This document shows, piece after piece, positions 23,065 to 35,280 of a DNA stretch of 64,000 bases. Under the pieces are notes generated by a model. That model made no database searches, was not told the origin of the DNA, and worked only from the letters and a program-made list of their open reading frames with translations. The stretch is from NCBI GenBank assembly GCA_021397845.1, contig CM038053.1, forward strand, positions 84,629,157-84,693,156, written 5' to 3'. Position 1 is the stretch's first letter, and each line of letters opens with the position of its first letter. The DNA is from Areca catechu. Lineage: Eukaryota > Streptophyta > Magnoliopsida > Arecales > Arecaceae. The position numbers and the translations under genes are program-made.

Positions 23065-24201
23065 ATGGACCAACTTCGTGTTGAGCTTGCAGCCATGAAC
23101 GAATCCCTGACTCAAGCCATAACTCAGTTAAGCACCCAGTTAGATGATAGGCTTGACCAAGTAGAGGCGAGACTCATACCTTTAGAAGAAAATGCTAAGC
23201 CCCAATCTGAAGCCGCTAGGCTCCGTGAGCGTTTCCAGAGAGCACCCGCCTACAGAAGACCTGAGCCTTTTGGGAACCAAAGCCACATCCCGGATCCACC
23301 CAAGGTTATAGCCAGGCTTACCCAAGTCGACCAAGCCCGAACCGATCTGACCCCAGTCGACCAAGCCTAGCCCAACCCAGTCCTAGTCGTCCCAGTCTAA
23401 ATCGACTGGTAGTAGAGAGGACAAGGGTAAGGCTATTGAAGTCCAGAGAGACCCGATCCCCAAGGTAACAACTATAGGTGTCATAAACCTGAGCATCTTG
23501 CCAGTCAGTGCACCGCCCCTGCCCTACTTATAGATGACCCGATTGAAACTGAACCCAAACCCATTGAGGAATCAAAGAAGAAAAGATTAGAACCCTTCTG
23601 TGAGTTTGAGGAAGTCATATATGAGCCTGGCATAAGCTTGATTAATGAATATGAAGAAGAAGAAGAATGTGAGGAGGTATCGCCTGATAATTTAATTGAT
23701 CAGCTCCCACCTGATGGAATCATTAAGGATACCCCAGAACTTAGCAAGGACCCAAATGATAATGATCCTGAATCCACTATAGACCTTGAAGCAGAACTGA
23801 CTTAGCCAGGATCAAACGAAGTAGATGAAGGTATAGATTCTCAAGATGAATGTTCCGAAGACCTTCCCGAAAGCCCTCCACTATCTAGGAGCATCCCGCC
23901 TACCCGAGGACTTGCACCTATCGATCCTCCTAGTACTGACCATGAGGTTAAGATGAGCGCACCTTTAGACCTTCATTCATACTTTAAGGTCAGTAGCCTA
24001 AACCTTGAACCAGTCCTTGAGTCTCCTCCTTATTTTCTACCCTTCCCTGAGCCTTCTCACATTTCTAGAGCCATGGGGTTACGTTTTGTTGAAATCACCA
24101 AAATGCATGACTCCGTAGAGCCCACCCCTTTTGCCATCTACTTCTGGCACACCTTATGGCATTTGTTAGGGACCCACTATGAATTTTCTTGTATCTTTTA
24201 G
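23065..24201 (+). pseudogene. Gag-like ORF of C: coiled coil, acidic region, integrase fragment
   Basis: The start at 23065 gives MDQLRVELAAMNESLTQAIT, a coiled-coil-like gag N-terminus. The frame is interrupted near 23370-23480 and 23804. The middle is very acidic (NEYEEEEECEEVS, around 23640-23690), like the gag tail of F (IDEYVEEEE). The last part, 23953-24201, carries YFLPFPEPS, then YFWHTLWHLLGTHYEFSC. YFW.TLWHLLGT resembles the integrase core just before HPQTDGQ. The same order and residues occur in B (44608-44880). No protease or RT lies between. This is either a relic or the protein of a non-autonomous family. Confidence 0.65.
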
Positions 24202-24389
24202 ACTAGGGTCAAGCCTAGAGAACCAATGGTCTAGTAGGTTTAGGCCCTAGGACTCCAATAAATTCCTGCCACTAGGAATACCTAGTTTAGTTTGCTTTCG
24301 TATCTACTTGAGTCTCAGAATCTGCATGATCACTTGCATTGCATACTAGGGACATGCCTATGAAAAATAATTTAATCATATAAAAAGCT
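24202..24389 (+). other. Spacer between the two C reading frames
   Basis: No coding frame is seen. It aligns loosely with the B spacer (CTAGTTTAGTTT and GGTCAAGCCTAGAGA blocks), so the gap is part of the shared design and not a random loss. Confidence 0.45.
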
Positions 24390-24926
24390 GGCTGATTCCC
24401 GAAAGCAAATAAAGAATTTAACATAGGAGATTTTGTAATGATTAGGCTCAGGCCTGAACGGTTTCCTCTGGGAATCGTTAAGAAGCTACATGCTCGTGGA
24501 GCGGGTCCCTTTAAGTAATTAGGAGAATGGGCCCCAATGCCTATGTGCTAGAGTTACCCCCGGACTATGGAATTAGCTTGACTTTCAATATCTCTGACCT
24601 GGTCGAGTATAGGGAGCCTGCACAAATACCTAGCGAGCCATTTGGGCCTGATTTTTCTTTTGAGAGTGAACCTGAACCTGAGTGTCCATCTCTAAATATG
24701 CCTGAGAGAGGAGAGCGGATTGAGCATGTCCTGGATGACCAAGCAATCACCACCCGGGGCAAAGGCTACCAACGTTACTTGGTCCGATGGCAAGGTCGAC
24801 CCGAATCTGATGACTCTTGGATCACCCAGGAGACTTGCAATGCATCGACCCCGACATCTTGGAGAGGTACCAAAGCCAGTCTGCCCCTTACTCGACGGGG
24901 TCGAGTTCCTCCTACCCCGGGAGAAC
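24390..24926 (+). pseudogene. Integrase C-terminus with chromodomain, element C
   Basis: It begins with ADSRKQIK, then (after a one-base shift) EFNIGDFVMIRLRPERF and KKLHARGAGPFK, the GPF/Y-type integrase C-terminal module. The frame from 24527 has GPNAYVLELPPDYGISLTFN and the chromodomain YQRYLVRWQGRPESDDSWIT. The aromatic-cage positions (Y, W, W) look kept. The reading frame runs on into the 3' LTR. In chromoviruses this domain binds methylated histone H3 and guides integration. Confidence 0.85.
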
Positions 24927-26789
24927 TGATGTGGGCACCAGGATCCAACAGAGGCTCCTCAACCCTCTGTGGATCTCAGATTAGGGTTCTACCCATTGAG
25001 TCTTGTAATAAGGCTTCAAGCCTTTAATTTTGTAATTATCTTTGCTTTGAGCCAAGTCTAAATCTTGTACCTTGACCAATTGGGTCAAGATTAGGTCAAC
25101 TCGAGTCCTGTAATTTATTTTAATCCAAGTCTGGGTCTGCCTGAACTTCGGGTCCCAACCCAATGAGAGAAAACTTGTCCTTTGGGTCAAGCCCATTTTT
25201 GTGGACCAAGCTTTAACTTGACACTGCCACTTCATCAGCTGCATGGAGCCACATCAATGCCACATGTGCACCCAAGAATGGAAGCAAGGAGGTGCCCCAT
25301 AAGCATTCCACACGCCTCCATTATCCCCTCCCCATATCATGCCATGAGCCATCATATTTGGGTTGTTGAAGATTCAAGCCACAAAGGAAGCCCTCCAATC
25401 AAGTCCTCTTCCTAAAATATTCATGCAAGAAAGGAAGACCAAGGAGCACACTCCCCATGCCAAGCCATCAAATGTGCAATGCCCAATCTTCGTCTCCCTT
25501 GGTCGGCCAAGGATCAAGCCTAGAAGAAATTTTGGAGGACACATTCCACCAAGCTTGCCTCCATCCAAGCTTCATTCCAAAACTATGCACACAAGGAAGG
25601 AAGGCCAAGCATCAAGCCCCCTCTTCAAGCCAAGCATCAAGCCATACCCAATCTTCTTCTCCCTTGGTCGGCCATGAATCACTCCATCTAGGTATGGAAG
25701 AAGACTCCAAAGGGGACACATCCCTCCAAGCTTGCCCTACTTCAAGTTTTCTACCAAACTGAGCAAGCAAATAAGTAAGTCAAAAGGACAACCCCCTCTC
25801 CAAGCCTTGTATCTTGCCATGCCATTATTCTCTCCTCTTGGTCAGCCTTGAAGAACTCCCTCCAAAGCTTTGGGCGCCACTTTTATTTGGATTGTATTTT
25901 GGGTTCAAAATTTGAATGGTTTTTTTTTTTTTGAAATTTGAATGTACTCTAGGGTGTCTATAAAAGGGGACCCAATCTCTCCTTAAGAGATGATTGATGA
26001 TTAATGAAAGAAAGCTTGTATGTTCTATCCTCTTCTTCAATCCTTGTCTCATAGGCTAGGTTGAGTGAGAGCTTCCTTCATCCTCCGGGACGTCGCGTGG
26101 TGAGAGGCCACATTCCTTCGCCTGAGGGCGTCGCGTGGTGAGAGGCCACATTCCTTCACCTGAGGGCGTCGCGTGGTGAGAGGCCACATTCCTTCATCCT
26201 CCGGGACATCGTGGGGTGTGAGGCCCCAAGCTTTCCTTTCGACTTTGATCCCTCCAGGCGCCGGGCTCGAAACCTTCCCTAACCCTAACTCTACTTTCTT
26301 CACTACTCCTCAACTCTCCATTGATTCTGTCGCGGATTTGTTTTCAGGTCTTTCCAGGTACCACGGGCATCGGAGACGGTTCACTTCACCTTCACGATCA
26401 CGTAACCTGGAGGCTGGCACCATCGCGGGTACCGACTGCTTGGGCATCCAGGCCGCATCCGCCAAGTGAGAGCGATCTCGTCATCGGGTGCGACAAGCAT
26501 GGAGGTTCGTGCCAATTTCTCCCAGGTAAGGTATTGTTTAGCGAGCTAGTCCTACCAGGGTTTCTCAATCCCGGGGTCTTGTTCTCCATCCCTACTCTCT
26601 AGAGATTCTACCTGCTGGCAATGGTTTCATTGTTACAATTTATCCTATGTTTGCCCCTTGTTCGTCTTCGGGAATCAAGATAAAACCCTAAAAGAAAACT
26701 AGATATAATCATATTTGCATCATCCTTGCTTGCTCTTTTTTTTCTCCATCATTTTCTGGTATTAGAGTGTGCATTTATTTCCCCCATCA
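24927..26789 (+). mobile_element. 3' LTR of element C
   Basis: It starts TGATGTGGGCACCAGG after the block CGAGTTCCTCCTACCCCGG and ends CCCCCATCA, followed by TSD TCGAG. It is very close to the 5' LTR; one 38-bp repeat unit is missing. Confidence 0.92.
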
Positions 26790-27410
26790 TCGAGCACCTC
26801 TATGCCGCTCCGCCAGGTGTCCGCCCAGGAGGGGTCCACCTCGGCCAAAGCAGGCGGCCCCTCGCTTCCTTGCTGGGTGGCGCCCGGAGACGGGTCCACC
26901 TCTGCCGAGGTCAAGCCGGGCCCTCCTGCTCCTTCGCCAGTTGGCACCCGGAGATGGGTCCACCTCGACCGAATCCGAGCACCTCTCTGCCGCTCCGCCA
27001 GGTGTACGCCTAGGAGGGGTCCATCTCGGTCGAAGCTGGCGGCCCCTCGCTCCCTCGTCGAGTGGTGCCCGTAGACGAGTCCACCTCTGTCAAGGTCGAG
27101 CCGGGCCCTCCTGCTCCTTCGTCTGTTGGCGCCCGGAGACGGGTCCACCTCGGTCGAAGTCTAGCACCTCTCTGCCGCTTCACCAGGTGTCCGCCCAAGG
27201 GGTCCACCTCAACCAAAGCTGGCGGCCCCTCGCTCCCTCACTGGGTGGCGCCGGAGACGGGTCCACCTCTACCGAGGTTGAGCCGGGCCCTCCGGCTCCT
27301 TCGCCAGTTGCGCCCGGTGACGGGTCCACCTCGGCCGAAGCCGAGCACCTCTTTGCCGCTCTGCCAGGTGTCCACCCAGGAGGGGCCCACCTCGGCCGGG
27401 GCCGACCCTG
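26790..27410. repeat. 185-bp tandem array in D 5' LTR, part 2
   Basis: It resumes at the TSD TCGAG with CACCTCTATGCCGCTCCGCC, exactly where the unit was cut at 20256. A little over three units are present before the array ends near GGCCTCCGGGAAGTG. Confidence 0.85.
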
Positions 27411-28192
27411 CTTAGCTAGGCCTCCGGGAAGTGGGGATGCGAGTTTCAAAATCGCAACTTGGATAGCGCGCGCCGCACCTCGTAAGCGGCACCGGTACGG
27501 TCCATAGTGACACGCGAAACCTCGTTTACATCAGCCCGATGGGCCCCGCACTGAGAAGTAGAGACTTGGTGGGCAAGAGACCGCAACGGTGAGACACACG
27601 TCATCAATGCCTAGGAAGGAGAGCGCCCGCGCTCGGCCCAAGGCCTCGCCAGTATCTTCCCTCCCCCCTTTTTTTTTGCTAGGCTCGATAATCAAGATGA
27701 TGGGGCCACCAGGTTCCCAGACCCGAAGGGGAAAGAAAAAGGGGGGGAGAAAAGCGAGTGGCGAGAGGGAGCCTCCCGAGGGGAAGGGGGGAGTTGGAGG
27801 CAACATGATGGCATAAAAGAGATGGAAGAGCGGCAGCAAGGTATGTGAAAGAAAGGCAGGAAAAAGAAAGCACCGAGAGAAGGAACCGGGATTCGAGAGG
27901 GGTCCTTAGGCGTGAGCTCGGTGAAGGAGCTGGGCCCCAATTCCACTCTTACTAACACCTCTTTTGTTAACATCTTCTCTAAGTCTAGGGCTCCTTCGAA
28001 ACCCGCCTTAGGGAATCTATTACATCTTGCCGCTCTCTAACTTGACCGTCGGAGCTCCCTCGCTGGAACCCCCGGCCAGGGTCTCTGACCTTATTTTGCA
28101 GGACCGAAAGCTCGGAGATCTCGAGGTGAGACGGTCTGAGACCGATACCAGCTCTGAAGCTGCAGGCCACCGTGGTGAGATCGGCAACAGAT

Positions 28193-28210
28193 TGGCGCAC
28201 CAGGTAGGGG
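28193..28210 (+). promoter_or_regulatory. Primer-binding site of D
   Basis: TGGCGCACCAGGTAGGGG lies three bases after the LTR end. A TGGCGC start is usual for Tat-lineage elements. I cannot name the exact tRNA. Confidence 0.65.
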
Positions 28211-28388
28211 AACAGGACAGCAACCCCAGTGCGAGCCAGCTCTCCACGGGCGAAAGCGCGCTATGGTGATGACACGTGGATGCGAAGCGTCAACCAGCCG
28301 GGTAGGGGAAGTCTCTTCCCCTTAAGGGCCGTGTAGCCCGGAGAGGGAGCTTCCTGCTCCACCTCTTCTTCCTTCGCAGCCGCCCTCG

Positions 28389-29920
28389 ATGGACGGACCT
28401 TTCGTAGGTGTCATCCAACAGCTGCAGACCCTGACCACAGCAGTGCGGCAGGTACAACACCAGCAGCACTTCCTGGCCACTAGCCCCAGCCAGGGACCCC
28501 CGTGGCTCGGGCCACGGTGCCCCGCGAAGCCTGCGCTCCATCCAGGGCAGACCCTCTCATCCGCGGTGGTCTCCAACCCCCGCGGGAGCCACCAAACTCC
28601 TGCGAAGAGGAATTACTCCAGTTTGGTGGATCACGAGAGTCGATCCCCGGCCAACAATGCCGAGACGGCATGGCACAACAGGCGACATCGAGGCAAGGAC
28701 CCCCGCTGAGACCGATCAGCACCCCCTTCGCCAGCGGCCTCGGTGGAAGATTCCACCGACGAGGCCATCAGGCGCCAGGCCGAGAGGTGCCTGGAAGAGC
28801 ATGAGCGCAAGCTAGCGGAGTTCGCCCGCCACTTTGACGACAAGCAGAACTCCCCAGCGGACACAGCGGGCTATGATGCACGGCCGCCCTTCTCCCGGGA
28901 AATCCAAGAGGAGCCGATTCTGAGTCGGTTCCGCATACCACAAGTGGATCCCTACAATGGGACCACCGACCCCTTGGATCATTTGGAGAGCTACAAGGCT
29001 CTCATGAGGGTCCAGGGGGCCATGGACGCTCTTTTATGCATCGCCTTCCCCGCCACCCTTCGGAAGGCCGCTCGAGTCTGGTTCACCCGCCTCGAGCTCG
29101 AATATATTTGCTCGTTCCATCAATTGGAAGGAAAGTTCGTGGCACACTTCGACGCTTGCCAGAAGTGCCAAGAGAGGTGGACAGCCTCTTCTCCATCTGC
29201 CAGTAGAACCAGGAGCTGCTTCGGGACTACGTTACCCGCTTCAAGATCGCTGCCCTAGAAATCTACAGTTTGGACGAGCCCGTCGCCATGCTGGCATTGA
29301 AGCACGGGCTCAAGACCTCCCGCTTAACCTATTCCCTGGACAAGAAGCCCCCAAGACATACTCCGAACTCCTCCTCCGTGTCCACTAGTACATCCGAGTG
29401 GAGGAGGCCGATCGCACCAGGCGAGAGCTGGACAGGAAGTCCATGAAGAAGCCAGCCCCGAGGGATGCCCCCGGGACCCGGAGGCCTGGACCACCTGCTG
29501 ATCTTCATCCAGGCCCGAAGTCGAAGAGCGGTGCTGCCCGAAACAAAGTTTTACCCCTCTCCTTGCTCCCAGGATGAAGATCCTCATGGAGATTGAGGGT
29601 GAACACTACCTTCGCCGAACTCCTCCTCAGAACCCAAGGAGCATTCGCGACAAGACAAATACTACCAGTTTCACCACGAGCACGGCCTCGACATGGAGGA
29701 GTGCCGCAATCTGAAGCAGGAAATTGAGGAGCTGATTAAGAGGAGCTACGTCAGGAAATTCATGAGGAACGAAGCCCCGGTAGAGGGACAGCTGCTCGCA
29801 GCCCTTCCCCCGGTCCCTGTAATTGATAACCGCCCAACGGAGAAGCCGGTGGGCATGATCTCCTGGGGCGGGCGTGCAGTGAAAAGAACCCGGGAGGTGG
29901 GAGACCCGGAGGATGTACCC
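28389..29920 (+). pseudogene. Gag of Tat-type element D
   Basis: The start at 28389 gives MDGPFVGVIQQLQTLTTAVR. After a shift, the frame 28743-29258 has EPILSRFRIPQVDPYNGTTD, YKALMRVQGAMDALLCIAFP and RKAARVWFTRLE, the conserved Tat gag core. Another frame continues with LLRDYVTRFKIAALEIYSLD and LALKHGLKTSRLTYSLDKKP. The tail from about 29650 has YYQFHHEHGLDMEECRNLKQ, a region typical of Tat elements, with LKQEIEELIKRSYVRKFM after it. No intact CCHC knuckle is seen. At least three frameshifts make it non-coding as it stands. Confidence 0.85.
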
Positions 29921-30330
29921 CCCTTTGAAAAGGGGAATAAAAATAAAAATGTAAACAATGATGCAGTGGTGGTTAAGATGACCATCGCAAAGCATCCTGT
30001 ACATCGCATTATGGTAGATAGTGGGAGCTCTACAGACGTGCTTTTTTATGATGCTTTCTCTCGAATGAACCTGTCTCATGATCATTTAAGGTCGGTACAC
30101 ACCCCTCTTGTGGGCTTTACCGGGGATTCGGTTGGGATCAAAGGAGAGATCACTCTCCCTATCACTGCCGGATCCCCACCTTGGCAGACTACTGTCATGA
30201 TGACGTTTACTGTTGTCAAGCTCCCCTCACCTTATAATGCCATCCTTGGCCGTCCGGGCTCAACCAACTGGACGCTGTAATTTTCACCAAGAGGTTGCTG
30301 GTGCAGTTCCCTACAGCCTCTGGGATTGGG
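29921..30330 (+). pseudogene. Aspartic protease of element D
   Basis: RIMVDSGSSTDVLFYDAFSR carries the DSG active site (30017-30025) and LPSPYNAILGRPG carries the ILGR end of the fold. A frameshift just after (near 30260) leads into LDAVIFTKRLLVQFPTASGI. The active-site residues are intact, unlike the G protease. The domain directly follows the gag tail in the same frame. Confidence 0.85.
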
Positions 30331-31799
30331 GTGATGAGGGGGACGGCCCAGCCCGTCCAGCATTGCCTTCAGACGGTCCCGGGTGCCCGGGGCGCTGAGC
30401 TCGGCCCTGACGTCAACGACCTCGACCTAAGGGAGAAGGACCCCAGGGGAGGACCCGTAGAACACCTGTTGATGTATCCCCTCGGTTCGGACCCCCAGAA
30501 GACTGTGCATGTGGGAGCCCAGCTCCCGGAGGAAGAACGGATCCTCCTGCTAGACTTCCTCCGTGCAAACACGATGTGTTCGCCTGGTCCGTAGCCGACA
30601 TGCTAGGCATCCCCTCGGAAGTCATCACCCACAGGTTCAATATTGACCAGAGGTGTTGCCCGGTCCGCCAGAAGAAGAGGAGTTTCACTGCAGAAAGGCA
30701 GAAGGCCATCAATGAAGAAGTGGAGAAGCCCCTCGCCGCCGGCTTTGTGCGAGAAGTACAATATCCCAGTTGGCTGGCGAATGTGGTCATAGTGAAGAAG
30801 AGTAGTGGCAAGTGAAGGATCTGCGTGGACTACACCGACCTCAACCGAGCTTGCCCGAAGGACAGTTTCCCTCTTCCGAAGATTGACTAGTTGGTGGACA
30901 CCACTTCGGGGCATCGCCTCCTCTCTTTCATGGATGCTTTCTCCGGGTACAACCAGATTCGAATGCACCCAGAGGACGAGGAGCACATCGCTTTCGTCAC
31001 CGACCGCGGAACTTACTGTTACAAGATGATGCCATTCCGTCTTAAGAACGCCGGGGCCACATACCAGCGGCTAGTCAATAAAGTTTTCAAAGACCAGATC
31101 GGCCGTAACATGCAGGTGTACGTGGACGATATGCTGGTAATGAGCAAGCCTCTTTCGGACCATGTCAGTGACCTGGCGGAGACCTTAGGCAACCTCCGGC
31201 TTCACCAGATGAAGTTGAACCAGGCGAAGTGCGCCTTCGGCATGTCCACCGGGAAGTTCTTGGGGTTTATGGTGACCCAAAGAGGGATAGAAGCCAACCC
31301 GAAAAAGGTCCAGGCTATTTTGGACATGGAGCAACCTACCTCCAAGAAGCAAGTGCAGCGACTCACCAGCCAGATAGCCGCCTTGAGTCGATTTATCTCG
31401 AGATCTACCGACCGTTGCCGACCCCTCTTTAAAGTGCTGAGGAAGATGAACAACTTCACCTGGACTGAGGAGTGCCAAGAGGCATTTGATGAGCTGAAGA
31501 GGATGCTTGCATCACCGCCACTGCTATCCAGGCTCGAAGAAGGAGAGGAGCTCATCCTGTACCTAGCAGTCACCCCGGAGGCCGTCAGTTTGGTCCTAGT
31601 TCAGACTGACGACCAGGGAATGCAGAGACCGGTGTATTACACAGCAAACTCATCCGCGATGCAGAGCTCAGGTATTCCCAGTCTGAAAAACTTATTTTTA
31701 TGCTAATAGTGTCCGCCCAGCGTCTCAGGCCTTATTTCTAAGCGCACCCCATTGCCGTCCTGACGGATCAGCTGCTGAAAGCGATACTCAGCCGACCTG
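30331..31799 (+). pseudogene. Reverse transcriptase and RNase H of element D
   Basis: The N-terminal RT part (30570-30815) is in one frame (DMLGIPSEVITHRFNIDQ, EVEKPLAAGFVREVQYPSWL). After a stop at 30813 and a shift near 30880, the frame 30891-31706 has LLSFMDAFSGYNQIRMHPED, FRLKNAGATYQRLVNKVFKD and the YVDD site at 31119-31130. KFLGFMVTQRGIEANPKKVQ follows, and the RNase H start TWTEECQEAFDELKRMLASP near 31460. RT residues are largely kept in the 271-residue frame, but the gene is broken on both sides. Confidence 0.9.
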
Positions 31800-32556
31800 A
31801 CACATCTGGGTGATTGGCAAAGTTGGCACTCAAGCTTAGCGAGTTTGACATCACTTATCGACCAAGGTCGGCCATGAAGGCACAAGTACTCGCTGACTTC
31901 TTGGTCGAGTGTACAGGCCTGGGCAAGGGGATAGAGGAAAGCCCTCTAGACCAGCAGCCAGAACCAGGACCCGAGGAGGACGTTTGGATCCTTCATGTGG
32001 ACGGGGCCTCGAACTCCAACGAGAGTGGAGCTGGTCTCATCCTCGCCAACGGTGAGGGGGTCGTTGCCGAATGTGCACTCCGGTTCCAGTTCGCCATAAC
32101 TAATAATCAGGTGGAGTATGAAGCGCTCCTCGTGGGGCTGAGAGTGTCCCGCGATTGGGCGTGGCCAACCTCAAGGCCTTCACTGATTCATAGCTGGTGG
32201 TCGGGCAGATCTCTGGGGAGTTTGGCGCGCTGGACCCTCAAATGGCGAAATACTTGGAGCTCGTGAGAACGAGCGTGGCAGGGTTTCGGTGCTTCAGCGT
32301 CTCCCATATACCCCGCGGGGAAAATGCTCGTGCAGACGCGCTCTCCCGACTGGCGACCCTGCCGGACTCGTTGTTGGGTCGTGCTTATGTCGAGCATCTC
32401 AAGGCCCCGAGCTACGAGATGCCCGTGGAAGTCCAACAGGTCAGCCAAGAGCCCAGCTGGATGGACAAGTACGTCGAGTACATTACTAGTGGCACCTTGC
32501 CGGAGGACCGCATAGCGGCTCGCCTTATCACGAGGAAGGCCGCGCGGTTCGTCTAA
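31800..32556 (+). pseudogene. Second (archaeal-type) RNase H of element D
   Basis: WILHVDGASNSNESGAGLIL begins at about 31981 and is followed by FAITNNQVEYEALLVGLRVS. This is the extra RNase H that marks Tat-lineage gypsy elements. After a frameshift near 32150 come YLELVRTSVAGFRCFSVSHI and PRGENARADALSRLA, the domain end. It sits between the normal RNase H and integrase, its usual place. Confidence 0.85.
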
Positions 32557-33690
32557 ATGGATGGACTACTGTATCGGAGGTCCTATTCCTACCCCCTCCT
32601 CAAGTGTCTGAGACCCGCGGAGGCTGCACTCGTGCTCCAAGAGATCCACGAGCATCTGTGGGAATCATGTGGGGGGCAGAACACTAGCGTACAAGGCCCT
32701 CCGCCAAGGTTACTTCTAGGAGACAATGAAGGAAGACACAGCTGACTTTGTGAAGAGGGGTGACCGATGTCAGCGACATGCCGTGGTGCAGCGTCAACCC
32801 TTCGCACCACTCTCCCAGCTCTCCACTCCATGGCCGTTCGCTCAATGGGGGATGGACCTCTTGGGACCTTTTCCCCCGGCGTCCGGGCAGCGAAATTTTT
32901 GATCATGGCCATCGACTACTTTACGAAGTGGGTCGAGGCCGAACCCTTGGCCTGGATCACGGAGGCAAACGTCGCCAAGTTCCTCTGGAAGTCAATCAAC
33001 TGCCATTTTAGCCTACCGCATACCATTATCACCGATAACGGATGTCAATTCGACTACCGAAAGTTTGAGAAATTATGCAGCAATCTTGGCATCCACCATC
33101 GCTTCACCTCGGTGGCACATCCACAGACAACGGAGAAGCCGAGGTAACAAATAGGACCATCTTGCAGGGCCTCCGGACAAGATTGGATCAAGCCAAGGGT
33201 AGGTGGACGGAAGAGCTCCCGAGCATCCTGTGGGCGTACCATACCACCCCGAGGACGGCCACCGATGAGACCCAGTTCAATCTCGTCTTCGGAGCCGAAG
33301 CGGTTATCCTGATAGAACTCAGCCTACCCACCCTGTGCGTGGAGCAGTATAATGAAGTGGAGAATCCCTCCAGGATGCTGCTAAACCTGGACCTCCTTGA
33401 AGAGATGAGGGACAAGGCTCGAGTCTGAATGGCAGCCTACAGGCAGCGGGTGGCCAGGCACTACAACTCTAGAGTGCGACCGAAGTCCTTCCGCCCGGGA
33501 GATCTGGTGCTCTGCCGGGCTGAAGCTTCCTAGCCACGGGAGTGCGAGAAGCTCTCCCCGAACTGGGAAGGCCCTTATAGGGTGGCGGAGGTACTCCCTC
33601 ACGAGGCCTACTACCTGGAGGAGCTAGGAGGGTCCCGGTTCCCTCGGACCTGGAATGCCTCAAACTTGAGGATGTATTACCAATAGTGTA
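32557..33690 (+). pseudogene. Integrase of element D, catalytic residues in three frames
   Basis: The zinc-finger part lies near 32620-32790. The catalytic Asp in WGMDLLGPFP is encoded at 32855-32857, the second Asp in IITDNGCQFD at 33034-33036, and the Glu of EAEVTNRTIL at 33141-33143. These codons are in three different frames, so at least two frameshifts separate them. KWVEAEPLAWITEANVAKFL and ELPSILWAYHTTPRTATDET are typical Tat integrase blocks. The C-terminal part runs to about 33687 with FRPGDLVLCRAEAS. No chromodomain is present. Confidence 0.88.
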
Positions 33691-33824
33691 AGGCTCTTTG
33701 AACTTCAGCAATGAAATCCTTTTTCTTCACCAAATGCTTCTTCTCACCTCATAAGGAGAGAGCCACTTAGCTTTGAGTTCGGCAAACACGAGCGTGGCCG
33801 AAGACCCGCGAAGGTGACAGGTCC
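33691..33824 (+). other. Region between integrase end and 120-bp repeat
   Basis: A short noncoding stretch after the pol stop at about 33687. Nothing else is recognised. Confidence 0.4.
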
Positions 33825-34340
33825 CGGACTTCGGTCTGGAAGGCGGGGCAGAATCAAATTCGCCCATGCAGTCCCGGAGAATAGCCCGGCAAGCTGTGCA
33901 GGGCTTGGATAAAGCCTACGGCCCCGGGGTTCAGTTCGGAGGTCCCGAACTTCGATCTGGAAGGTGCGGCAGAATCAAATTCACCCACGCAGTCCCGGAG
34001 AATAGCCCGGCAAGCCGCGCAGGGCTCGGATAAAGCCTGCAGCCTCGGGGTTCAGTCCGGAGATCCCGGACATCAGTTTGGAAGGCGGGGCAAAATCAAA
34101 TTTGCCCATGCAGTCCCGGAGAATAGCCTGGCAAGCCGCGCAGGGCTCGGATAAAGCCTGTGGCCTAGAGGTTCAGTCCGGAGGTCCCGGACTTCGGTCT
34201 GGAAGGTGGGGCAGAATCAAATTCACCCATGCAGTCTCTGAGGACTGCCCGGTAAGCCACGCAAGGCTCGCATAAAGCCTACACCCCCGAGGTTTAGTCC
34301 GGAAGTCCCGAACTTTAGTTTGGAGGGTGGGGCAGAACTC
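33825..34340. repeat. 120-bp tandem repeat downstream of D pol
   Basis: About 4.3 units. The repeated anchor (TCTGGAAGG.G.GGCAGAAT) occurs near 33836, 33956, 34076, 34197 and 34319. Each unit holds CAGTCCCGGAGAATAGCCCG and GGATAAAGCCT. Tandem repeats between pol and the 3' LTR are a known Tat/Ogre trait. Confidence 0.85.
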
Positions 34341-35280
34341 AGTCCGCCCACGAGCTCGGCTCAGAATGCACTACAAGACTTAGTCCAAGTGCCAGAATCC
34401 AGAGTTCAGTCCGAAAGGTAAAAAAAAAAAAGGAAGAGAAGAAGGAGGAGAGAGCGAAGCGATGGCCTGGTAAAAAGAGAGTTTCATTGCTCTCGAAAGG
34501 TGAATACACAGGAGGAGTCCTGACAGGCCGGGAGTCCTCAAAAAGAAAAAGAAGATACAAAAAGAAAAAAAAGAAGAAAGATGGTAGTGTCGGGAGGCTA
34601 TTTCGGCATGGCGGCATCCTCCTCGGCTGGGGCACTTTCTCCACCTGCACCGTCGACGGGTGGCTGCTCGGTGGGCTGCTCCGGAGTCGCCGCCTCATCA
34701 CCAGCTGTTGCTGGAGCTCCTTTACTGGGCTCCTGCCTTCTAGCACCGAGGACTACCCCACTGAGGTCGAGCTCAGGGTAGAAGGAACTTACCTTCTCCC
34801 GGCATACCTGGAACCCCTTCAAGAAGGAGTCCATGGCAACCTCCCGAACCTCTGCGACGTATTCCATTGAGGCACGGAATCTCGAGACGGCCTCCTGTGC
34901 CTCCCACTTCAACGCCTCTAGCAGCCCGTTGACGTAGGAGCTCTTCTCCTTGGCCGCGCTCAGCTCCCTCCGAACCTCCTCCACCCGGCGCTCAAGCGAT
35001 CGGGACTAAGCCCTAAGGCGGTCTTCTCCACCGCATCCTCCTTGGTGCGACACTGGTTCGAGATCCTCTCCTCAGACAGAGAGGTCTCAAGCTCCTTGAT
35101 GTGCCCCTCGGCGCGGGCCAGGTCAGCTCGGAGGACCTGGTTATTCCCTCGCAGCTCGACCCCTTTTTCCATGAGGTATTTGACGTCGGCTGCAAGCTTG
35201 CCGAGCTTCTCCTCCTTCTTGGCATCCTTCTTGGCGTAGCTGGAGAGGAAGTTCCTTAGCAACAGTACATCCGTCCCGAT

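Larger units (their letters stand above)
20257..26789 (+). mobile_element. Element C: non-autonomous chromovirus derivative
   Basis: The LTRs are 20257-22158 (1902 bp) and 24927-26789 (1863 bp), with the TSD TCGAG (20252-20256 and 26790-26794) inside the D array. The internal region is only 2.77 kb: PBS, leader, a gag-like ORF with an acidic part and integrase fragment, then the integrase C-terminus with chromodomain. There is no protease, RT or RNase H. The first LTR base is A instead of T in the 5' copy. Its design matches element B. Confidence 0.92.
18688..28189 (+). mobile_element. 5' LTR of D, split by element C
   Basis: It starts TGATATAGCTATTACGCC and ends ...GATCGGCAACA. The 3' LTR starts TGATATGCTATTACGC and ends ...GATCGTTAACA. 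Inside are a GC-rich tandem array (see separate entries) and a unique 3' part (27411-28189) with a TATA-like GCATAAAAGA at 27811-27820. Element C lies at 20257-26789. The frames seen in both strands of the array are by-products of its low stop-codon density. Confidence 0.88.

Noticed and set aside
27531..27973. Overlapping frames near the end of LTR D, repeated at 39428-39860
   Set aside because: LTR sequence present twice; low-complexity Ser/Pro/Leu content with no family match.
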